Shown one piece after another: positions 1 through 8,972 of a stretch of DNA of 64,000 nt (its first letter is position 1; every line of letters begins with the position of its first letter). The notes beneath the pieces were generated by a model, which was given only the letters and a program-made list of their open reading frames with translations, was not told where the DNA came from and did not search any database. Source of the DNA: Platerodrilus igneus (lineage: Eukaryota > Arthropoda > Insecta > Coleoptera > Lycidae); contig JARFIW010001189.1 of assembly GCA_036346225.1 (NCBI GenBank), positions 62,001-126,000 of the forward strand, read 5' to 3'. The translations under genes were made by a program, and so were the position numbers.

Positions 1-304
1 TTTGCAATCGCTTGGATATCGCATTTGCACTGCTGATTGCGAGTGAATTGCTTCTGGCTATGTCTTGATTTTCATGAAGAACCTCTGCAACTTGGACATC
101 ACTAATTATTGGTCTTCCTGATCTTGGTAAGTCAGTTACAGACCCTGTTCTTTCAAATTTTTGTATCAAATTGCGGTACGCTTTCATTTGACAGGGTCCC
201 GCTCTCAAACCCATTCTCGTGCGAAATCTTCGTAATCCAGCGGTGTAATTTCTGCCGGATTCATAATAGCACTGAACTAAACCAATTCTTGTTTGTAAAT
301 CCAT
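1..304 (-). CDS. mariner-like transposase, N-terminal part, cut by window edge
   Basis: Reading the minus strand from an ATG at 304 gives 101 uninterrupted codons running off the left edge. The product begins MDLQTRIGLVQCYYESGRNY and continues with a helix-turn-helix layout: a basic stretch (LRRFRTRMG), a second helix ending KFERTGSV and the linker RSGRP. This is the arrangement of the paired HTH region of mariner-type transposases (the DUF4817-like N-terminus common in insect genomes). The catalytic DD[D/E] domain would lie to the left of the window. Nothing in the visible part is broken, so the element may be a recent copy. Its terminal inverted repeat should lie to the right of 304 but I could not define it. 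Confidence 0.8.
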   Translation of the reverse strand, partial: MDLQTRIGLVQCYYESGRNYTAGLRRFRTRMGLRAGPCQMKAYRNLIQKFERTGSVTDLPRSGRPIISDVQVAEVLHENQDIARSNSLAISSANAISKRLQ

Positions 305-619
305 GTTATTACAGTTGAGTCGTTTGAACTCAACGTTTACTTGAGTTTTAATTTCAAAATAAAACTTCAAATTGAATAATTTCGTTTTGACACTAGTGTC
401 AACAATTGTTATGACAACGCTTTTGTTTCTCATAGATACGGTAAAATCCCATTCATTAAGCAACTAGATTTCGTTTATTTTATGTTACTAAATTAATTTA
501 TTAAAAAGTTGTAATGATTTAAAATATATCCCTTACTTTATGATAACCTGGTACATCAAACCTTATAAAAAAGGTTTTGGTCTTTTTTTAGCCTCTGCAA
601 AACCTCAAAGAAACGCAAC
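305..619. other. spacer between transposase and Polinton block, with a perfect palindrome
   Basis: No gene is visible. The stretch holds a perfect 16-bp palindrome at 387-402 (TTGACACTAGTGTCAA), followed at once by a 10-bp palindrome at 401-410 (AACAATTGTT). These may belong to the end of the mariner-like element on the left, but no matching partner lies in the window. A TTATAAAAAAGG stretch near 563 could be a weak promoter for the protease ORF. That is a guess. Confidence 0.35.
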
Positions 620-985
620 TTGATTTTACCTAATCGAGCACTAAGCAATGTAGAATTAATAGAGTTTGTTAAGCAATTAGAAGTACCATATTTCCGTGGA
701 GTGTTCACGAGAAACAATCTTCCCAAGAAAGTTAATTTAAAAGAATGTGGAATAATTAATTTAGATGGAATAGAAGGTTTAGATACGCATTGGACCTCTT
801 ATAAAAAGTACGGTAGTAGCGCTATTTACTATGACAGCTACGGAAACCTGCGACCGCCAACAGAGTTGAGAAGTTATTTGAATAGCGGGGGTAAATATAA
901 AATTCTTTATAACATTAACCAAGAACAATCGTATGGTACTGTGTTTTGCGGTCATTTATGCTTACAGTTTCTAAGTAGTACATAG
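620..985 (+). CDS. adenain-like cysteine protease of a Polinton/Maverick element
   Basis: The 121-residue product matches the maturation protease of Polintons and adintoviruses, related to the adenovirus protease, which cleaves capsid precursors. The sequence shows the family's N-terminal block (FRGVFTRNNLPKK, about residues 25-37), CGIINLD (about 43-49), the catalytic His in DTHW (about 55-58), the acidic member of the triad in YYDSYGN (about 70-76), and the catalytic Cys in FCGHLCLQFL (about 108-117). The length is close to the usual 115-140 residues and the reading frame is intact. The penton ORF begins 20 bases downstream, as in a capsid gene cluster. The start is the first Met in frame. 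Because the neighbours are frameshifted, this is probably a fossil whose protease happens to remain open. Confidence 0.85.
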   Translation: MILPNRALSNVELIEFVKQLEVPYFRGVFTRNNLPKKVNLKECGIINLDGIEGLDTHWTSYKKYGSSAIYYDSYGNLRPPTELRSYLNSGGKYKILYNINQEQSYGTVFCGHLCLQFLSST

Positions 986-1004
986 AACTGCGTACGAAGT
1001 TGTC

Positions 1005-1759
1005 ATGTCGTACACTTTTACTCTAACGGGAAACACTTCAGTTTTAACAAGCAACTTTAATCCGCCTATAAACTTGGATAATAGTTCGGAGTACGTATTA
1101 GGATTAACAAACTTTGAGCCTTATAACACAATTCCAAACATTGAAAAAGGAATAAATAATAAATTTTATTATGGATCTAACGGAGAATTCATAGAAATAC
1201 CTGAAGGTGCTTATGAGATTAGAGAAATTAATAAATATCTTCAAAAGCTTTAGGTGATAAAAGATGGCGTGGTCGTAAGGAACAATCACGAAGCGCTAGA
1301 AAGACGCCAGTGTATATAGAAATTACAGCTGACAATAATACACTTTAATGTAGTATTAAATGTAGTCTAGATGTATGTGGATTTTACCAAAAAGGATTCA
1401 TTTGGTTCTCTACTTGGTTTCAATCCGCAAAAATTGCTAGCATATGTCACGCATCAAGTAGACTACGCGATCAACATTTGTAAAGTGAATGCAGTTTTAT
1501 CGATTGTAATATTGTAAATGGATCCTATTTAAATAGTAAACCAACCCATGGAATACATGAATTTTTTCCTCAAGTACCTGCAGCTTTCAAAATTGTCGAG
1601 TGCCCACCTACGATTATATATCTACCAATCAGGTCACGTATAATAAATGAAATAATAGTTAAAGTGTTAGATCAAGATGGAAATTTAGTTAATTTCAAAG
1701 GAGAACTGCTAACTGAAAAGTTGCATTTAAAAAAAATCTGCAATAGCCATGGATATTAA
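1005..1759 (+). pseudogene. Polinton penton (minor capsid) protein, frameshifted
   Basis: The first 82 codons (1005-1253) give an N-terminus of the Polinton penton type, with SEYVLGLTNFEPYNTIPNI about residues 28-46. A frameshift follows near 1250. The remainder can be read in pieces from about 1330 to 1759: VDFTKKDSFGSLLGF, then a stop and shift near 1515, then HGIHEFFPQVPAAFKIVECP, IIYLPI and VLDQDGNLVNFKGE, ending in a basic tail. These blocks, in this order, are those of the single-jelly-roll vertex protein of Polintons. At least two frameshifts make it a pseudogene, although the homopolymer-indel bias seen elsewhere in this window means some could be sequencing errors. It lies between the protease and the capsid gene. 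Confidence 0.75.
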
Positions 1760-1901
1760 GTATAATGCACGCAACATGTCAAGAATTGCTATAAATGCTG
1801 GAAATTTCAAAGCAATCGACATTCGATTGATTGTTTCAAGACCGCTAACAACACAAAACCGGCAGTTTCTACAATCGTTAGGACTGCATTTATTTAATTA
1901 A
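1749..1901 (+). CDS. small basic ORF in the Polinton capsid cluster
   Basis: An ATG at 1749 opens a 50-codon reading frame ending with TAA at 1899-1901. It overlaps the last codons of the penton gene and stops 10 bases before the probable ATG of the capsid gene, so it fits tightly between them. The product is basic, with MSRIAINAGNF near residues 10-20 and TTQNRQFLQSLGLHLF at the C-terminus. I do not recognise a named domain. The tight packing and undisturbed frame suggest a real small virion or packaging protein of the element, but 50 codons can also stay open by chance. Confidence 0.4.
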   Translation: MDIKYNARNMSRIAINAGNFKAIDIRLIVSRPLTTQNRQFLQSLGLHLFN

Positions 1902-1911
1902 AAAAAGTAGA

Positions 1912-2493
1912 ATGAATAGTGAAATACTGAACGTGCGTGAAAAAAGTTTACTTCGACAATGCAATTGTTAATATTGAAAAACATACTCATCAACCTTATG
2001 CTAACACATCTTTAAACAATAATGCTGAAATTCGAATCTCTATACAACAACAAGATGTATACACCTTACCATCGAAGAGTTTGCTGCACATAGAAGGCAA
2101 ATTAATTAGAACAGATGGAACGCCGTCTCAGACAGCAAAGTTTGTAAATAATGGGGTTTTGCTGCTTTTTGATGAAATTAGATATGAGATTGGTGGTGTC
2201 ATTGTAGATCGTGTTCGGAATCCTGGATTAACGTCTATAATGAAGGGATATGTTTCATATAATATCAATCAAAGTAAACATTTACAAAACGCTGGGTGGT
2301 TTCCTATGGATGATTCGCAAATAGTTGATGCCAATGGGAATTTTAACGTTGCAATAAACCTTTCAATGGTTCTCGGATTATGCGAAGATTTTAAAAAAAA
2401 TTTTTAAACCTCCGCCATGAGTTAGTTTTACTACGTTCTAGTTTTGATACTAATGCTATAATTAATCCTACACCCGATGAGGAGGCTTTATAA
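1912..2493 (+). pseudogene. Polinton major capsid protein (double jelly roll), N-terminal third, frameshifted
   Basis: The open part (about 1937-2407) encodes the N-terminal region of the Polinton major capsid protein. Visible blocks are HTHQPYANTSLNNNAEIRI, QQQDVYTLPSKSLLHIEGKL, VNNGVLLLFDEIRYEIGG and VRNPGLTSIMKGYVSYN. The natural start is probably the ATG at 1912 (MNSEILNVREKS), which enters the open frame only after a +1 shift in the A/T run near 1940-1950. A second shift in the A/T run at 2393-2406 lets the frame go on as LNLRHELVLLRSSFD to a stop at 2491-2493. The family protein is several hundred residues long, so the C-terminal two thirds are missing; the sequence breaks into an (AT)n tract and the large palindrome instead. 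Confidence 0.8.
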
Positions 2494-2639
2494 AGCCGAA
2501 ACCGTCGGTCAGTGGATGTTTCCTCCCCTATGAAGTAATAAGCTATTGTTTTGTTAATGGCTATACAACTACCAGCCCGATTTGTATTCGTCAATAGGCT
2601 CTATTATTTTCATAGAGTTTGTTTACAGATACATCTTAT
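2494..2639. other. short spacer before the palindrome
   Basis: Just after the last capsid codons the sequence loses coding character. Nothing further is recognised before the (AT)n tract that begins the palindrome. Confidence 0.3.
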
Positions 2640-3614
2640 TTTATATATATATATATATATATATATTACTCATATTTAGACCAGGGTAGAAAATTAAATA
2701 ATCACATCAAATAATTTTAATCACCGTGTAGAAGCTTTGGGAAAAGGTACGCGTTATTAAAAAACCGTGGAGAATAAAAATTCATTCGTTTCATTAAAAA
2801 TAAGGGAGTTAAATTATGTACAAGACGCTTGCTATAAAAAAAAAAAGGAAGCAGTATTAAAAAGCTCTACGTGTAATTTAATTATTCCTAGTAAAGAAAC
2901 AAATAGAAATTACGTGCAAAATTTATATTAATTAACTCAATTTTAAGTAACCGGTATTAAACAAAATGTACAGATAATAATTAATATTTGATTAGGAGTC
3001 ACTAAAAATTAAAGGGTATTATTTTAATTGGAGTTAATTGAACCATTAGTAACATATAATATCTATAAAAACTTGTAAAAACCCAATAAAATGCAAATCG
3101 TAGAAGTGTTATTTAGAAGTATTATGTTTGAACACCTGCGTATTTTAAAAGGCTCATTCTGCGTAAATTTGGCAGATAACAAATGGTTACAGAGAATCTT
3201 GGAGAAACCGTAGCTTAATAGTTACAGGAAATGCTAAAGGTGGGTTATTTCACAGTCCACATGGACTGAAATAATCGATAATAAAGAATATCAATTTGCA
3301 CCAATAAGAACAGGGTAGATAGAGACAGATAATATGCGCAAGACAGAGACACATATAGTAAAGGCGTGAGTGGAGCAACGTCACTGGGTTGCGATTGGTT
3401 GAAAATAAAGGCAAAATTGAGAGGTAAAATAACATTTCTGTATAAAATTTAATTAGTTATTTCCAGACGTTGCGAGCCGTGTCGAAATTTCTGAGATTTA
3501 ACTTGTGCGAGTGCAAATTTCGTAAAAATCGCATGCCGGGCTGCGGAATGGGAACCGAGCATGCGAAATTCTGAAGAATTGTCCGTTTTGGGGACAAGAC
3601 CGACAGACAGGCTA

Positions 3615-3660
3615 ACCTCTATATATACCCAGGTTAATATGATCAAGCTCTCTTAGATTT
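3615..3660 (+). promoter_or_regulatory. TATA-box promoter candidate in left arm, facing the palindrome centre
   Basis: TATATATA lies at 3620-3627 on the plus strand, followed about 25-30 bases later by CTCTCTTAG. The counterpart in the right arm is also TATA-like although the bases around it differ. A possible splice donor (CAG|GTAACT) occurs downstream at about 4161-4169 and is conserved as AGGTAAAT in the other arm (about 5412-5419, minus). This looks like a promoter with a roughly 500-base untranslated exon. No transcript evidence is available. Confidence 0.4.
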
Positions 3661-4744
3661 TCGAATTGATTCAATGCGTTAAACAGTGCTTTTTAGTTTT
3701 CCGATTTTGATAGAATAATTTAAACAGTTTGCTCGTATATTTTGGTGATTTAAAACAGTTTGTTCTTTACGTGCTACAATGAATGTAATTTAGTGCACTT
3801 AGAAAAGAAGATACAAGGTAATAAAGTTTAGTATCACGGTACCAATTAGTCAAATTTGCAACGACAAATGAATACACAAAAGTAGGCAGTTTTGGCGTAT
3901 ATTGGTGAAAGAAGTATGAATTTCTTTGTTATTTTTCGGGGGTATTAATAATTAAATGATTCGTAAACGTGTCTGGATCCACAAAACAAGCTTCAGATAT
4001 ACACAAATAAGTTCCGGAAAAGCACTGAAACAACTTTAGATGAATGGTGGTGTAAATAATTTTAAAGGCGACCAGCAATACGAGGACCTAAACATAACCC
4101 AGTTGGATTGGTGTGATTAACAGAGGACGATGTACATTGGAGCCCGAGTGCATTAACCTTCAGGTAACTTATGCTTTGTTGTTGGATTTTGATGTTTGGT
4201 GTGTGTTGAATAACTTTATAGTTTATTTACTTAAAATGGACAGTAGTGAAATTGTACTAACAACAAATTTTTAATTTTAAGGTGACATTTTCTTATTTAA
4301 GTAGAAAGGGGTATTTAGTATTTATGTTCTGGATTATGATGAAAATTTGGGTATGTCTTTGAGCTCAATTAGACGAACCTGGTTAATTAACGTAAAGGGG
4401 TGGAAGATGCTCCCTTTGTACTCAGACTCAGGTCTGCATATATTGTTATAGTAATTAGTAGGCATCCTACAAGGACTTTAATTCTGGATGCACATTAAAA
4501 TGATAACAGAGTTAATCTGGAAATTTTCTGATACTGAAATTTATGCTGAATTTTAATTTTGAAATTTTAATGTATTGTGAATATTGATGTAAATAGAGTT
4601 AACGTTGATGTTTGTGGTAGGAATGTTTTTTTTTTTATGAATGAGGATGAAGGTTTAACTAGGTGAGCAGCCGAGGCGAAAAAGAGTAAAGAGGCGAGTA
4701 ACAGAAGAAAGTCGACGGACCAGTTAATTTAGGAGGTTTCACAG

Positions 4745-4796
<52 letters not shown>

Positions 4797-5889
4797 CTGT
4801 GAAACCTACAAAAGCCTCACCAGAGTAAAAAAAAATATTCGAGCCACTCGAACTGGGCACCAAGATTTGCTGTTGAATCTCTTCTGATAATCGCCTCTTT
4901 ACTCTTTCCGCCTCGGCTGCTCACCTAGTTAAAACTTTCATCCTCATTTAAAAAAAAACAAACACATTGCTACCACAAACATCAACGTTAACTCTATTTA
5001 CATCGATATTCACAATACATTAAAATTTCAAAATTAAATTTCAGCATAAATTTCATTTCAAATTTTGTCATCATTTTAATTTGCATCCAGAATTAAAGTC
5101 CTGGTAGGATGCATACTAATTAAGTTACAATATGTGCAGACCTATGTCTGAATACAAGGGAGCATCTCCCTCCCCTTTACGTTAATTAAACAGGTTAGTC
5201 TAGTTGAGCTCAAAGACAGACCCATATTTTCATCATAATCAAAACATAAACTGCTAAATACTCCTTTCTACTTAAACAAGAACATTTTACCTTAAAATTC
5301 AAAATTTGTTGTTTATACAAATTCACTACTGTCCATTTTTTTTTATCAAACAAATACAAAGTTATTCAACACACACCAAAACATCAAAAATCGAACAACA
5401 AAGCATAATTTACCTGAAGGTTACTGCACTCGTGGCTTCAATGTACATCGGACTTGCTAATTCCACCATTCCAGCTGGTTTATGTTTACATCTTCAGATT
5501 CTGACCGCTTTTAAAATTTTTCTACACCACCATTCATCTAAATTGTTTCAGGGCTTTTCAGGAACTCATCTATGTATATCTATATCTTGTTTTGTGGATC
5601 CAATCACGTTTACTAATAACACTTGAGTACTCACTCCCGAAAAATGGCAAAGAAATTCATAATTCTTTCACGCTATACCCAAAACTGCCTACTTTTGTTT
5701 ATTCATTTATCGCTACTAATTTGAATAATTGGTACAGTAATACTCGCAAATATAACTAGACTTTATTACCTTGTATCTTCTCTAAGTGCACTAATAACTT
5801 TTATTGTAGCACGTAATCACCACGTATTCTACTTAAAGTATCAAAAAATAAAAAGCAAAACTGTTTAAAGTATTCAGTAAAATCAAAAA

Positions 5890-5930
5890 TCTAAGAGAGC
5901 AAAACTCCTATAAACACGGGTTTATATAAT
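5890..5930 (-). promoter_or_regulatory. TATA-box promoter candidate in right arm, facing the palindrome centre
   Basis: On the minus strand TATATAAA occurs at 5928-5921, followed by CTCTCTTAG about 25-30 bases on, mirroring the left arm. The two promoters point toward each other, so transcripts from either could fold into, or pair as, long double-stranded RNA. Function is inferred only from position and conservation between the arms. Confidence 0.4.
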
Positions 5931-7036
5931 GGCTCGATTGCACGTCGGATTTCTCCCGCGACGGCCAGTTCTTAGAATTTCGCATTCTGTGTTCCCTTTT
6001 CGACAGCTCGGCGCGCGATTCTACAAAATTTGCACTCGCGCCAGTTGAAAATCTAAGAAATTTTCACACGGCTGGTAAACACGTCCGAGAACAACTAATT
6101 AATTTTGTATAGAAATCGTTACGTTTACACCTCTCATATCTGCATCTTATTTCCACCAATCGCAAACCCAGTGACGTTGCTCAAATCACGCTTTCTATTA
6201 TCCGTGTCTCGGCTTTGCGCGTTTCATCCATATTTTTCTACCCTGGTCTGAGTGGTACAAATCGATATTCTTTATTATGGGCTATTTCAATCCACGTGGA
6301 TTCCTATTTGAGTTAAATAACCCCGTATCTAGCCTTCCCGTTAATATAAGCTACGGTTTATCCGACCGTTTGCAATATACGCAGAATTTTCATGTATATC
6401 TATTCAAATTTATTAGAACTTTGATATTTAAAAATACGCAGGTGTTCAATCGTAATACTTCTACGATTTGGATATTCTACGTATTTTAACCGTCTTGATA
6501 GATTTGTATGCTAGCAACGCGTCTCATATTTGGTATTATTGGGTTTTTAAAAGCTTTTATGCATATTATGTATTACTAATGGTTCAATTAACTCCAATTA
6601 AAATAATAATGAATGGCATTGACTTCTACCCTTTAATTTTTAGCGAATACTAATTAAATATTAATTATTATTTGTACACTTTGTTTAATACCCGTTACTT
6701 AAAAATTGAATTAATTAATACAAATTTTGCACGTAATTTCTATTTGTTTCTTGAAACAATTAAATTAAATACACGTTGAGCATTTTAATTCTGCTTCTTT
6801 TTATAGAAAGCGTCTGGTGAATAATTTAAATCCTTTATTTTTAATGAAACGAATAAGTTTTTATGCTCCACGGTTTTAATAACGCGTATTATCTAATAAA
6901 ATTCTATACAAACCCTACATTTTAAATCTTCACACTAGGCATTTTAATTACGCGTACTTTTTCCCAAAGCTTCCTTATAGACGGTGATTAAAATTATTTG
7001 ATGTCGTTAATTAATTTTCTACCCTGGTCATTTGAG

Positions 7037-7068
<32 letters not shown>

Positions 7069-7071
<3 letters not shown>

Positions 7072-7928
7072 TGTAATTATAGGGTTAATTTAGGGGTAGG
7101 TTAAGTCATAGGGGTCGTAGAATAAACAAAAGAAACTCCCAAGTAACAAAAGAACATAATTACAAATATTAGAAGAGTACATAGGTCATTATAAATATTA
7201 TTAGTTGAGAGCACACTGTATATAACAGTCCAAGCGATTAAAGCACATATCCAAGAGTAACTACGAGCAAAGATAAGAATTTAAAAATGTAACGAAACGC
7301 ACTGAAATTAAATCAGTGAAAAACCTGCATGAATTGGATAGATAAATATTCGAAAAGTGCGTTAATATATTATCTTAAACGCACGCAGAAATTATGCATT
7401 ACTTGAAAAGCGTACGTGATGTAAAAGTATCACATTTGTTCAAAAATCCAATTTATTAGGAAATAAACAAACACAAAATTTATTCCATTCAGATTAGAAT
7501 AAGGCCAACAACAATAGTACGTGATTTGTTGGACGAAGATTCCTGGGATTTCTGAATGAAATGTGAGGTATAATAATGAATTACGTGACATTCTTAGCAT
7601 CGCTTGATACAAGTGAACTACACAATTGGTAAAGTTTCCCAAAATAACAAGAGATAAGACACTTGGTCTCGCCCAGCACGTAGTCAACGAATCACAAACA
7701 AAGGGGCCGATCCTATAAATATCATGACATTTGAATATCGAGTTAGTATACTTTAGAAACTGGGCAGTCACTATACTTGAAAGTGCTGAATATTTACGTG
7801 AACAGTAAATGAAATAAAAAGTGAAAATTAAAGAGTGTGTAATTGTGCAAGCGAGCCGTACTTCTAAAAACGTAAGTAGATCAGATTTAGTGAAATTATA
7901 CCATTTCTAATAATAAATAAAACAGGGC
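7069..7928. other. spacer without recognised genes
   Basis: AT-rich sequence to the right of the palindrome. A 113-codon open frame at 7430-7771 (minus) shows no domain, repeat or compositional sign of coding. Nothing else was identified. Confidence 0.4.
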
Positions 7929-8015
7929 TTTTAATTACCATTTTAATTACCATCTTAATTACCATCTTAATCACCATCTCAATTACCATCTTAATTACAA
8001 TTTTAAATTACAATT
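7929..8015 (+). repeat. 12-bp minisatellite
   Basis: About seven imperfect copies of TTAATTACCATC in tandem, decaying at the right side into TTAATTACAATTTTAAATTAC. Single substitutions (for example TTAATCACC, CTCAATTACC) distinguish the copies. Confidence 0.8.
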
Positions 8016-8587
8016 GAAATAACGATCCCTATAAAGATTTTTTAACGATTCTTGTTAAAACTTTTAATAAGGATCAATTACGATCTTAAATACAATTTTG
8101 GAATTTTGGAGTTACAGAAATGAAAACCTTTCATTGGAGTAAACTCACCAATAACGATTTGGATACTAATATGGTTGGATGCCGACTTCAATTTTTGGGA
8201 ATACAGAGCACCTACTAAACCACTTCAGGTTAGATATTTTGATATGATTTGATTTTAAAAACTGTTTTTATTTCAATAATAATTTAAAGTGTAAGAGCCG
8301 ACAAATTGGGGTTTCTTGTATAAAAGTATGAAAAGTAATAGACATCATGAAGCGTTTCAAAAGGTCCCTAAAGGTAATAAAAGGCTCGTTTTGCTGGCTT
8401 GATTTTCTAAAAATCTGACAGATGTAAATAATTTAAAAAGGGAGGAGATATTTAAAAAGGTTATAAATATTTAATCATTATACTATGTATTGTAGAATTG
8501 CTTTATTTAATCGAATCAGCTAGTCGAGGCAAAGAAAATTATAAATTAACATTTCTACAAGTGCTTGAGTAATAAAAGAATAAATCA
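8016..8587. other. spacer without recognised genes
   Basis: No ORF, RNA gene or repeat family recognised. Confidence 0.4.
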
Positions 8588-8779
8588 CAGCATAAATATT
8601 GTGTCCAAGCATAGGGGCTAACAGGGGTTAAAACAACATAAATATATCTGCCCAACCGTGGAGCGAGAATAACAAGGATTTTATTTTTCCTACGACATAA
8701 ATATGACAAGCCCAAATCGTGGGGCTCGATTATCATAGCATAAGTATGTCGCCCAATTTGTGGGGCGCGTATATCACAG

Positions 8780-8780
<1 letters not shown>
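8588..8780 (+). repeat. degenerate ~42-bp tandem repeat, four copies
   Basis: Units begin with [A/G]NCATAA[A/G]TAT and carry a central CCCAA-N-GTGGGGC[GT]CG motif: around 8592 (AGCATAAATATTGTG, AGCATAGGGGCT), 8636 (AACATAAATATATCTG, CGTGGAGCG), 8694 (GACATAAATATGACAAG, CGTGGGGCTCG) and 8738 (AGCATAAGTATGTCG, TGTGGGGCGCG). The array ends at TATCACAGTAAT, which leads straight into an (AT)n tract. The units are strongly diverged, so this is an old array. Confidence 0.6.

Positions 8781-8781
<1 letters not shown>

Positions 8782-8818
<37 letters not shown>
8782..8818. repeat. (AT)n microsatellite
   Basis: An uninterrupted AT dinucleotide tract follows the 42-bp repeat array. It is followed by TTGGTG, the same hexamer that follows the (AT)n at the right end of the palindrome (7067-7072). 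Confidence 0.9.
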
Positions 8819-8820
<2 letters not shown>

Positions 8821-8884
8821 TGCGATAAAGAAGTCCCGTGAGGTCATTGAAACCCAAATTCTATAAATAATCTCTCCATATTGA

Positions 8885-8972
8885 TGTGACAACGTCACTC
8901 GTTGTGGCACCGCTGAAAGAGTGCTGTGACAACGCCGAACTTTGGCGCGTCACTAGAGGAGTGCTGTGATAT
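8885..8972 (+). repeat. 40-bp tandem duplication
   Basis: Two 40-base units (8885-8924 and 8925-8964) both start TGTGACAACG and end GAGTGC, and a third begins (TGTGATA) before breaking off. The middles differ by several substitutions and a small rearrangement. Confidence 0.65.

Larger units (their letters stand above)
620..2493 (+). mobile_element. Polinton/Maverick (adintovirus-like) remnant
   Basis: Protease, penton, a small ORF and major capsid protein lie in order on one strand within 1.9 kb. This is the morphogenesis half of a Polinton, a 15-20 kb self-synthesising DNA transposon related to adintoviruses. The DNA polymerase B, integrase and packaging ATPase genes and the terminal repeats are not visible, so this is a truncated copy. 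It could equally be described as an endogenous adintovirus-like fragment; the capsid genes alone do not separate the two. Confidence 0.75.
2640..7068. repeat. 4.4-kb imperfect palindrome bounded and centred on (AT)n
   Basis: Left arm about 2668-4745, right arm about 4795-7037. The arms are inverted copies. The inner ends read GGTTTCACAGCAAT(AT)n and its complement ATTGCTGTGAAACC around 4733-4806. The outer ends read ATTACTCATATTTAGACCAGG at 2665-2685 (complemented around 7022-7040 with small changes). Many internal blocks pair, for example the sequence around 4561-4620 with 4980-5040, and 4430-4500 with 5080-5160. By eye paired blocks are about 85-90% identical with small indels. Three (AT)n tracts mark the left end (2640-2667), centre (4746-4794) and right end (7038-7068). 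No ORF with a recognisable product exists in either arm. It could be a foldback element or two head-to-head copies of one repeat inserted in (AT)n. Confidence 0.85.

Noticed and set aside
109..318. 69-codon plus-strand ORF
   Set aside because: It is the complementary shadow of the mariner-like transposase read on the minus strand from 304.
5306..5626. 106-codon plus-strand ORF in the right palindrome arm
   Set aside because: The inverted left arm does not keep the frame and no domain is visible; it is chance.
7430..7771. 113-codon minus-strand ORF
   Set aside because: No domain, no repeat family, and amino-acid composition typical of translated AT-rich DNA.
8539..8910. 123-codon minus-strand ORF
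   Set aside because: It runs through the (AT)n and the 42-bp tandem repeats; the open frame comes from the repeat.
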